A stretch of DNA of 64,000 nucleotides, taken from NCBI GenBank assembly GCA_024195265.1, contig JAJLRJ010000013.1, forward strand, positions 20,567,021-20,631,020. Direction: 5' to 3'. Positions within the stretch are counted from its first letter, which is position 1. Each line of letters opens with the position of its first letter. The notes below the pieces were generated by a model that saw only the letters and a list, made by a program, of their open reading frames with translations, searched no databases and was not told the DNA's origin. The stretch is from Dendrophyllia cribrosa (Eukaryota > Cnidaria > Anthozoa > Scleractinia > Dendrophylliidae). Below, piece by piece: positions 55,034 to 64,000 of this stretch. Both the position numbers and the translations under genes were made by a program.

Positions 55034-55516
55034 ACCTCAATTTCTTCCACAGGTTCGGCGGGCTCAGCGGGCGGAACCACCGCTTCTGCAGCAACCGGGT
55101 TGTCCGCTGGAACAGGGCCAGGAGGAGGAGGCAAAACCGGTTCAGCCATAACCGGAGCTTGAAAGAACTCGGCAAGCTGACACACAAGGAAAGACGAAAG
55201 CTGGTGGAGGTGGTAAATGATAAAGCGCAAAGCGTCTTCTCAGGCATTCTCGTCAAACTGCGAGATCTCGCACCGCGCAGCCGGATTTTATGCTAGAACG
55301 GACGCAAAGGATCATACTAGACGCCACTTGCTTAGTCCCTCGGAATTAGTAGAATGCAGCGTGCTAACGTGATACGCTAATTATATATGCAGTGAGAATA
55401 GGGGAATCTTTGTTTACAATTTTTGCCGGTCTGGAAAAAGCCGTCCGGCCCCGCTCGAGTTCAAGCGACCTCGCACTGCACGACTATTCTTGTACTTTCT
55501 AGTCATATTATAAAAT

Positions 55517-55660
55517 ACTTATTGACTGAGTTAGGTCGGGCCGGACAGGAAAATATTTGGCTCTCGGTCATGGCGCACGGACCTCGTTGCGCTTGGTCCG
55601 TACGCCATGACCTCGAGCCAAATATTTTCCTGTCCGGCCCCTCCCACTCAGTCAATAAGT
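55517..55660. mobile_element. palindromic MITE, 144 bp
   Basis: ACTTATTGACTGAG and CTCAGTCAATAAGT bound arms that pair through GGACAGGAAAATATTTGGCT / AGCCAAATATTTTCCTGTCC. The loop is only about 15 bp. Confidence 0.85.
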
Positions 55661-56419
55661 GCATATTATTCTCCGGGGAGTCAACCTGGCCACCGCGCGA
55701 TAAAGGCTTATTGCATGGTATTCGTTAACGAAAAACGTGTCACCTTTCACCATGGTCGGAAAGGTGTAAAAGCATAAATTGTCCACATCCTTAAATAATA
55801 TGAAAAATGAAGATGTTGTCAAAAGCTTCTGAGGTAAATTGAATTTTTAAATTGAATTAATTTGAAAAAAATTAAGTAGAAACCTAAGCACCTTTAGCAA
55901 GGGAGTACAGGAAAAACGATTGAACTTTGCTGAATTTTTCTTTATTTAATCAGTATTATTTCTCTACGTTATTTAAGTAATGATCTGCATAAGAAGGAAA
56001 GCGCCAACGGCCATGCACGATGGAATGTCATCTCATTGGCCTACACTCAAAAACCACTAACAGGTTAGGGTTCAAGCTGCATTTTATCTATTTTTTTTTC
56101 AGGTTTCAAGCAATCTAAGACCCAATCGCACAACATGCAAGTTTTAAAAGATATTGCATTTGGGGAACTCCATCAAAGAAGCAAAATTATTAGCTATTCT
56201 TTTCTGCTATTCTGATTGGTTAAGCACGAACATTTCCTAAACTTTTATTTGACGCAAATGGATTTTCTTTATTTTTATAATGACATATAACTATGAACCA
56301 CCAGCTCCTACTCTATCTTAAAACCAAAGATATTCTACGTGGGAAAGAGCCAATGCCACAGAACAATGAAGTTTGCCGTAGTTCTTATGTGGAGCATTAA
56401 AGCAAATAAAACATTCGCA
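55661..56419. other. no gene recognised
   Basis: No feature identified. Confidence 0.45.
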
Positions 56420-56701
56420 CTAAAATGACCCGGTTTCAGTGTCAAGTTTGCTTATCGATGTCTTCAAGGGATGCCCGCTAACCAACTCCATAGAATTATA
56501 CGATGCATATGACATTACTGCTTTATGGGCGAGAAACCTGGCGAGGAATGACTCTACACCAGCGGTCATGAGCAGGTCTATCAAATCTAGTCTAGCATAG
56601 AGGATGACGTTGGATATAAGACCACTTTCGTTCATCAACTCGAGCGCCCTTTGAGTGCGAGGAAGCCATAGGTCAACAGGATTGCACTTAATTTAAAGTG
56701 T
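56420..56701 (-). CDS. coding fragment, unrecognised, cut by a TTAA element
   Basis: A frame open from about 56701 to the stop at 56420 reads CNPVDLWLPRTQRALELMNE, then SGLISNVILYARLDLIDLL and an end at DTETGSF. Its even amino-acid mix looks like real protein, unlike nearby repeat frames, but I know no family. The upstream side coincides with the TTAA border of the element at 56697, so the 5' part may have been displaced or lost. Confidence 0.3.
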
Positions 56702-56919
56702 TTCCCTCCAGTTTCCATGCAGCCGCACCGACCCTTTTTTGAGCGGCCGTTTAAGCCGAGCGGCCGTTTGAGCGGCCGCTTTCCTTTATTTATTAATTAG
56801 TATGAAACTTACACAAAATATTGTACTTAGTTTGAAGTTTATAAGAGTGTAACAATTTCGTAAATCGCATTTAAAATTGCGGAGATTAACGAGAAAAATT
56901 GAAATCACTTGAGTCTAAA
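56697..56919. mobile_element. second copy of the GTGTTTCCCTCCAG element end
   Basis: TTAA (56693-56696) then AGTGTTTCCCTCCAG, matching 42309 for about 200 bp, with an extra GAGCGGCCG repeat near 56750. It breaks off at TCTAAA where the next element begins. Confidence 0.6.
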
Positions 56920-57140
56920 GGTGTTCAGACACGAGAGGTTATGTAGCAGGGACATGTCGCAGCGACATGTAGCGGCGACAAAACATTGTTTTGTACACAC
57001 TGAAGGACATGTAGCGGGGAGTGTAGCGGGAACATGTAGCAGGGAAAATATCACAGCGCTTGCACACCACATGAAAATGTCGCGGGGACATGTCTCAGGG
57101 ACATGTTGCAGCGACACGTCCCCTCGTGTAAACTGATACT
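56920..57140. mobile_element. MITE with GGTGTTCAGACACGAG ends
   Basis: The left end GTGTTCAGACACGAG and the right end CTCGTGTAAACTGATAC are loosely inverted. The interior is a run of ACATGTAGC(A/G)GGG-type units, giving frames on both strands that are not genes. Confidence 0.5.
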
Positions 57141-59091
57141 ATCATAATTGTGCAACACCAATCTTGGCGACATCAGTCTCACGAAGTTCAACTTGTTGAA
57201 TCTGATGGGACACTTTCAAAAGAATATTTACTAATAAGGTTTTTCAGGCTAATTAACATAAATATAAAAGAATAATAAACCGGCCGCCATATTTGCATTC
57301 GCAACATTCGCCATGCGTCTTTTTAACCCTCGGACGTACACGCAAACTCATACCCCCAACAGTGGCACACGAGGGGGTGGGGGGGGGGGGGGGGGGGGGG
57401 GGGGTTGCAATAGATACCCTGTGATGTGCTCTGCAAGGTGAGGTTTATATTATGGGTTGTGGCGCTGCTGGGGTTTCGTGGCGTTAGTCAAAATGGCCGC
57501 CAACATGGCCGCCTTTTCTGATTTTACTGAAAATTAAATTTATCGTTAAAATGCGGGAACTGCACTGAATAAACTGTTTTTCGTGATTAAAGCCTTTGAC
57601 CCAGGCCTTAAACTACTTGAGTAAACAAATATATACATAATATTTTGCCAGCCAGCATTAATTCCGCTGGAAAACACGACGTTTACGATAAATTTTCCTG
57701 CAATAGAAAAGCTTCAGTTAGCGCGCGCTTTGTTATCCCTGACATTTTTTGCAGTTTTCCTTAGCGGATTAATGCGGGATTTATCGGTTTATACGTCGGG
57801 CAGTTGGGTCATTTGAGGTGGTTTGTGCATATCGATTGGTTGGACTATTTGAGTCAGTTGGATCATCTGAGGTGGTTGGGCATTTGGACCGATTGAACCG
57901 CTTGAGCCAGATGGCGCATTTTATTCGAGTTGCCCATTTGGACTGGTTGGACTAATTATATGCCAGTTGGCTCATTTCATTAAGTTTGTCCAATTGGACC
58001 GGTTGGACTATTTGAGTAAGTGCCTCTTTAAACGACCCCGGGCTGGTTTCTGACCCGAATGAAATGACCGCTCAAATTTACGTTTACACGAGCCCTGATT
58101 ACTAAGTTCAAAAAGAGGGTCAATCCAACCCGGGTCAGCTCGATCATCCCGTGCGCATGTGCGTACTATTGTTGTACGCATAAATCGCGTCGTTCACATA
58201 AACTCTCCGAATGTTTACATGAAAAGTATGGAAAATTTCAACCCTTCTAGCAGGGTCGACACGGGTTTCGAAAAGGGTTACCCGGCTTGAAGGGTTGACC
58301 CGGTTTGGAAGCGTTTTTCGTGTAAACGCTTACAGAAGATTGACTGAAGAAGTGTTACCTACAATTAGCGCGTCAACGGAACGAGAAATATGCCTGTGTT
58401 TTGAAGTTAATCGATGTATATATTACTGAGCGCTATCCGTAACAAAGAAACATCACACAAAAATACTGAATTTTGCAGCAAGTTTTAACGGCCAAACATC
58501 CTTACCTAACCGAGATGTTGTACAGAACTTCGCGTAACCTACAAATTTATTGTTTAGCGTAAATCAGAAGCGTGTCCTGCCTGGCTGGCTGGCTCGGCCG
58601 TACTGGGTAACAGGATCTGACGCTGTATAACATTCGAGGTTTTGTGTTCGCAGTCATGACAGGATTTAGCACTTGTACGAATTTGATTTGACATTTGATT
58701 TGGTGACATTCAAAGAATAATCGGTAGTTCCGAAAATGGCATGACAGGAGAGAATTTAGGCATTTCAGAATTTGATTGGATAGAACTAAAGTTGGCGAAT
58801 TTGATGAAAAAGAAGATAATTTAAACACATTTCCGGATTTCATAGTGCAAAGTAGAGTTTCGTGTTACCGAAATTGTCATCAGTGAAGAATTTATTAACG
58901 ACTGCAGGCTTTGATGTGACAAGAAAAAAGTTGCATTGTTGTTTCCAAATTTGGAAACACAGCACTTAAGTTGGTACAAATTCGAAACATTGATATACCA
59001 TAATTTAGTACGACAACATGAAATTGAAATAGTCAATTTTGGCGGGGATCACACACAATAGTCAATTCAGTGTCAACTGACACAGCATGAA
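57141..59091. other. no gene; poly-G tract 57373-57403 and degenerate TTGGACTATTTGAG repeats at 57780-58020
   Basis: The G-run breaks a region with AAAATGGCCGCC motifs (57487) that recur at 60703. A family of TTGG(A/G)C..TTTGAG units follows. No coding gene seen. Confidence 0.5.
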
Positions 59092-59400
59092 AATTCAAAT
59101 TTACGGAAAATTAAAGTTTGCTTAAATCCGCGTAAAGTTGGTAAACAAACTTTACACCAACTTTACATGCCCGTAAAGGTGTATAAAGGTAGATTTACGT
59201 AATCTGAACGTAAAGTCTGTTTAAAGGTAGCGTAAAGTTGGTTACTCAGCTTTACGCTAATTTACGTAGGATGTAAAGTTTGCGTAAAGTTGCGTTTTAC
59301 TAAGTCAAACGTAAAGCTGTTGTAAAGCTAGCGTAAATGTGTTTAGTCACACTTACGATTGTTAACGTTTTACGTACATTAAAGTTGCTTTAACATATCA
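59092..59400. repeat. dispersed GTAAAGTT/AACTTTAC repeats
   Basis: About fifteen copies of CGTAAAGTTG or its reverse complement in both orientations within 300 bp. A further set lies at 60545-60625 with a (TTG)n microsatellite between (59638-59656). Confidence 0.7.
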
Positions 59401-60700
59401 TATCATCCATATCATCGTTTAAATGTTACATACGTAGAATAGACCTTGTTTCTAAATTGACTGATAGTAAATGTGACAACTGCCTTTTATGTAAGACTTA
59501 GGTTAGATTTTAAATTGTACATATTATATATAGTTTTATTTGAAATTCTTAAATATTTTTTTAGGTAGTTTTTAGTGTTAGTTTTTAGTGTTAGTGGTTG
59601 TATAACTGCTATTTTAGATTTGACACATGAATAAAGGTTGTTGTTGTTGTTGTTGTTAACCGCTCTCTTCAGAAACGAACGTAAAGTGAAGTGCGAATAG
59701 TGTGTGACGCTTTGGCCGCAGCTACACTCGCGATCGGTTTGCTATACGTGACCGTCGCGTAAGATCTTTCTCCCTTCTGTTCTTCCTCTGACACCTAGCA
59801 CACTACCAAACTGCTTACCAAACTCATTCAGTTTGGGTAGTACATCATTCTAACCTGTTGTAATTTTGTTCTAGGCATGTATTCAGGATGGTGATCTGAT
59901 GAACTGATCAGGGAATTGAAAATACTGGACTGCAAACCATTGGATCCAGAAAGATGAAAGTGGCAATAAAAGACTCTGGGTCTTCTATTTAAAGTGTAAA
60001 CAAAGAACATTAATACATGTACATGTATTGTGCCTGAGCTACCTGAGTTTCTATCTTTGAAGCTTAAAACCATAAACAACAAATTACTACATGTACATTT
60101 CTTTTTATCAAAACTAGGTGCTTCCTGATCTTGATTAATTAATATCTGTTCGGGATGTTCAAACCACCCTCAGATTTTCGGATTACAATTTAATGAAAAG
60201 TTAAGGTTCTCAAACCGGATTTTTTTTTGCAGTTTTTAATTCTTAACAGGGATTTGTTCTTTTCAAGTGGTAGTGTAGGTTCTTCAGCCGGTTTCTTTAC
60301 CGTTACCACAAAAAGTATAAAATTCATGTACCGCAACTAAGCAATTCATCATGTCTGGTTGAGATTAGGGGACCGGTTTTCATGTTGACATACGTTCTAG
60401 CAGACTACAGGTTCATGAACAATAAGTGTAAGACTTAAACTACACAACATGTACGTTGTAATAATCAACAAAATAAAGGATGTCAAGTACCATTTGTATA
60501 CATCTTGTCATAAAAGAGAAAGAAAAAAGAAAGTAGATCTAGTCAAACTTTACATATAAGCGTAATGGTTGCGTAAATGTGGACTTAACAACAGATTTAC
60601 TCTAACTTTACGCCAAGTTTAAAGATGCTTCTTTACTCCAGCTTTTCACAGACAGCGCAAAGATAGCCAAAAGATAGCCAAAAGATTGTCTTTACATCAT
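59401..60700. other. no gene recognised
   Basis: Contains the (TTG)n array. The 84-codon minus frame at 59828-60082 has no known family. Confidence 0.45.
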
Positions 60701-61047
60701 CCAAAATGGCCGCTAAGATGGCCGCCAACTTGGATTTTACTACAAATTCAAATTTATCGGGAAAATGCGAAAATTGCAAATACTGTTTGCTAGAGTTGCA
60801 ACATAACATGCAATTAAACATTTTGATGCTTTTGGTAGCATTTTATATGTTTTTTTTTTCGCTGAAAAAGGTGAAAAACACGCATTTTTCTTCAAAAATG
60901 GGTTGACCACAGGTTACTTATGGCGTCATATCTCGTTACCATAGCAACCGGTTGTCGCTAAAATGTGTCTAAAGGATAAACGAACACCTACTGTAAATGG
61001 CATGTGCTAATCGTAAATGGTGTTGAAAATATCGGAGAAAAATCGTA

Positions 61048-61116
61048 AGGGGGGGGGGGTGGGGGGGGGGGTGGGGGGGGGGGGTGGGGGGGGGGGGGGT
61101 GGGGGGGGGGGGGTGG
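61048..61116. repeat. G-tract with T interruptions
   Basis: Runs of 7-13 G separated by single T over about 70 bp. The G-rich strand is able to form quadruplexes. Related G-runs flank MITE-like sequence at 32478, 33013 and 57373. Confidence 0.9.
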
Positions 61117-62686
61117 CAACTGCATAGCGGCAACTGAGTATTATTTTATAAACTTGTTATTTCAGTTTGAATCTTTTAAATGTGTGTTGTTACTCCGACA
61201 ATGCGAAACTACGCTTTTGTAAACCAATCACATATGACGAGCTCGAGATATGAGTTCGAGTTTGAGGTGTAATAAAGATTGACAGGCCTTAAGACTCCCT
61301 CGCGTGCGTTATAGCATGCGCGATTTTATAGTATATTTGTTTTTTTGAAGACAACAAGACATCTATACCTTGGCTGAAATAAAAAATAACAATACTTGGA
61401 TACGACTTGGACTGAATAGGGAATGCATTGACCGCGCCGAATACTGTACTTCGATTTTTATACTGTAGTTCCGTTAAACTGTTGACTATTCTTAAGAGAA
61501 CAGGAAATCAGAAAATCACTTCTTATTTTCTGTAATTATAAGACATTTAAGGTCGTCTCTTTTAAGACTGCTAGGGTACAGTGTATGTAAATCCAGTGTT
61601 TTTAATTTATTTCTTAATGTTTTATTCATGTAAACAGTCAATTTGGAGAAAAATTCCGGTACATCCGGTTGAGAAATTTCCGTTTATTGTACCACCCAGG
61701 AATGCGATGTTACAACACCTCATTATCCAATTTCCGCTCTATTATCTGCTAAGTAGTCGCTTACGGGAGGTGAAAAACAAAATTAAATTTCAAACTTTTA
61801 GCTCTGAAAGTGGTCGCTGTCGCTTACGATAGGTGGTTACAAGAAGTACCAAATATAGTGATTTGACCTGGAAACTTTTGGTTTGCCTGTGGTTGCTTGG
61901 GTTTTCTGCGCTTTATGTTATGCTGCTGTAGTCTCGATTTTGATGTTTGTAATGAAGCCTCGCTTGCTAATCAAGAGGTACCAGGAGTCTTCTTTATTGG
62001 GGACTTGTCGCGTAGCGTCAAGCTTGATCAATGTAGGTTATAAGGCTGCAAGATTTGTCGACCGACTACACTGTAGTACTACAAGATTTGTCGACTGGCT
62101 AGACTACTAGACTACTAACTTGTCGACTGAAACAAGCCTACCTATATACCACTATTGTAGACATGTTTGGGTTCGCGGACCGTGGGAACTTTCACCGTAC
62201 ATCCCGTGTCCTGCAGAATTATTTGGGCTTCTGACCATGGGAACTTTTAATGCATATCCGGTGGCTTAACAAAGCGAGTAAAAGAAACATCTACACGGCT
62301 GTTGATAACAAGTACTAAAGAACCAATGGAATACTAGACCTAAAACTGTAAAGTTGGACTAGACACCCAAACAGGAACCCTGGTGTAGGTAAAATCCAAG
62401 GTCAGCTTTAGTTCCCAAGCATGCCTACTTCAGAACCGACATTCAAGTTTAACAAATCCATAAAGCATACTTAGCGATTAGGATGATAAGCTGAAATTAA
62501 TCAAACGCCATTTTGGCTTCTTAACATGTTTGTCACGATGATTTTGAGCAAGCGTACGTCCAGCGGTCATCATAACTTAGATGTATCTTTCGTCGTCCAT
62601 ATCCGTCCATAGCACATGCTCGCTTCTCTTCGCTTCTTCGATATTTGCAAATGTATCATGCCAAATTCAAACTTATTTGTTGCTGG
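61117..62686. other. no gene recognised
   Basis: Short frames at 61581 and 61883 carry no recognisable domain. AAGATTTGTCGACTGGC and AAGATTTGTCGACCGAC form a small duplication near 62055-62105. Confidence 0.45.
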
Positions 62687-63270
62687 AAGCATTCATCAAG
62701 GTCACGAACGATTTAATGACATTTCACGGGGAAGACAGTGTTTTTTTAATGGGTTTTTCAGCGTTGTTACGTTCTTAGAGTTTGCCGATTGAACAATGGA
62801 CCGGAGTAACTGCAGAATACCCTGCCATTTCGAGTGCCTCAGAAAAAAAGTCTGTACGCGGTACGCAGTGGCAGCATGAAGACATGACAAGACAACATAT
62901 TTTTCTTGCCTACGCGGTACGCGGTACGCAGTCGTTAAATCATCCAAGAGGACAGGGCAATATTTTTCTTGCCTACGCGGTACGCGGAACACAGTCGTTA
63001 AATAATCAAGAGGACAGGGCAATATTTTTTCTTGCTACGCGGACGCGTTACGCGGTACGCAGTCGTTAAATAATTCAAGTGTGTTGCCTACGCGTTACGC
63101 GGCACGCAGTCGGCGGCTTAGAGTTTGCCGATTAAACAATGGATCACAAAGAGCATTCATCAAAGTCACGAATGATTTAGTGACATTTCGCGGGGAAGGC
63201 AATGTTTTCTTTTACGAGTTTTTCAGCGTTGCTACGTGCTCATAGTTTGCCGATTGAACAATGGATCACA
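62687..63270. repeat. segmental tandem duplication around a GC-rich minisatellite
   Basis: 62687-62806 (GCATTCATCAAGGTCACGAA through GCCGATTGAACAATGGA) recurs at 63149-63268. Between them 62860-63112 is a minisatellite of about 72 bp with CTACGCGGTACGCGGTACGC and AGTCGTTAAAT. The frames in both directions are artefacts. Confidence 0.8.
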
Positions 63271-64000
63271 AAGAACTACTTATATGGTATGTAATTCGAT
63301 TGCAATTTTGAAGGCAAGGACCAACGTAACAAAACAGAAGCACCGGATCCAAATTGAGGATCTAATCAGCTATAAATAATAGCAGATCAGCCTTGCTTTT
63401 TTTCGTTTATGTTATTCGAAAATGATGGTAATTGACCCAATAAATAAATTGATGAAATTATCAAAATCTGTATGTACATTTACTGTTTCCGTTATGTTTT
63501 ACTGCCTAGTATCTGCTCGTAGCATTATCATTACAATTTGTAACCTCTAGTATTAATAATTATTGGAAAACTGGTCGCAAACGGAGGTTCGACTGTATTT
63601 CCAAAAACTAAAGTCGTTTAATTAACTTATGACCCAAGATAAATTACTGAGCAAAGTTTGAGAGAAAACTTTTTTCCGACCCGACTTTTACAGACACTGC
63701 CTCTTAAATAAATAACTGATGGAAACGCAGTAAAATTTGGACAAACATGACAGCAAATTACACGTGGAGGTTTTGCAACGGTTTTTTAGTTTTCTCGGTA
63801 AACCGGCCTTATAGATGGCTTAGTAAATGTAACAAATCCGACGAAAAAAGGAGAAAAAAAAAGCAAACAGCTTTTGCCGTGTTTGCAAATTGTTTCATGT
63901 GAAGAATGGAATTATTATTGTGTCGACAGAAAAGTTATATACTAGTGCATTGTTATTAAACTAAAACGTTAGGTTATAAAATCCTGCTCGTCGATCGCAA
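63271..64000. other. no gene recognised
   Basis: Window end. A fragment GGAGGTTCGACTGTAT (63581) resembles a Tigger-type end. Nothing else. Confidence 0.45.

Larger units (their letters stand above)
53340..55149 (-). pseudogene. gag-like protein, possible intron, zinc knuckle broken
   Basis: A Pro/Ala/Glu-rich start (MAEPVLPPPPG, ATG at 55149) ends at a GT donor (55035-55034, GAG|GTAATT). The main gag stretch (53853-53592: KGAHRSTENALVTLRRHL, SMFDRYEAVELL) begins after a TTTCTCAG near 53857. The phases of these two sites do not agree, so splicing is only suggested. Downstream, CFNCNRF then a stop and FGHMAREC is a CCHC knuckle with a TAATTC insertion. The 1.2-kb gap holds the purine-rich minisatellite. 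Confidence 0.5.
49400..55260 (-). mobile_element. DIRS-like tyrosine-recombinase retrotransposon, broken
   Basis: Minus-strand order is gag-like (about 55149-53340), RT-RNase H with C-terminal methyltransferase-like region (52928-50774) and tyrosine recombinase (50715-49640). A YIDD-type RT plus a tyrosine recombinase in place of an integrase defines DIRS order elements. No terminal inverted repeats or internal complementary region could be identified, so the borders are approximate. Every ORF has frameshifts. Confidence 0.75.

Overview
The window looks like intron-rich, repeat-rich nuclear DNA of an invertebrate animal, most likely an anthozoan cnidarian such as a stony coral. That assignment is an inference from three things: a secreted discoidin/fucolectin-type gene with GT-AG introns, DIRS-like and Polinton/adintovirus-like elements of the kind known from cnidarians, and many inverted-repeat elements. 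No intact bacterial-style operon is present, and most long open frames are shadows of repeats.

The main host gene runs on the minus strand from 40588 to beyond base 11. It has a signal-peptide exon (40510-40588), two exons that make one F5/8 type C (discoidin) domain (12773-13086, 9023-9170), two exons for one fucolectin-like (FTP) domain (7900-8094, 4802-4993), and two for a second FTP domain (2942-3187, 11-214). All splice sites are GT-AG and all exon phases agree. Six of the seven donors close in phase 1 and the one between the discoidin halves is phase 0. If the signal exon belongs to the gene, intron 1 is 27.4 kb. A second host-like exon (43614-44423, minus) encodes the end of a SAM domain plus a cnidarian-type unknown domain.

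Inside that large intron lies an 11.08-kb Polinton/adintovirus-like element (14531-25608). It has AG...CT termini, a 6-bp target duplication (GTCCTG), long terminal inverted repeats and a 50-nt near-palindrome close to each tip. Its genes are all decayed or small: a zinc-ribbon VLTF3-like factor, an unknown membrane-type protein, a fibre-like protein, a capsid-like protein, a core-like protein, an adenain-like protease, two small cysteine-motif proteins, and a protein-primed type B DNA polymerase whose N-terminus is replaced by a zinc-ribbon domain. I see no integrase and no packaging ATPase. A GC-richer 1.5-kb block interrupts it.

The rest is mobile DNA. TTAA-flanked elements lie at 6340-7103, 9265-11765, 32466-33068 and 33073-34400, and two copies of another family start beside TTAA at 42309 and 56697. 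There are several foldback elements and small MITEs, a tRNA-headed SINE (27256-27709), a LINE remnant (13160-13560), a gag-like remnant (41440-42115) and a broken DIRS-like tyrosine-recombinase retrotransposon on the minus strand (about 49.4-55.2 kb). Minisatellites and homopurine or poly-G tracts are common. The last 7 kb hold only repeats.
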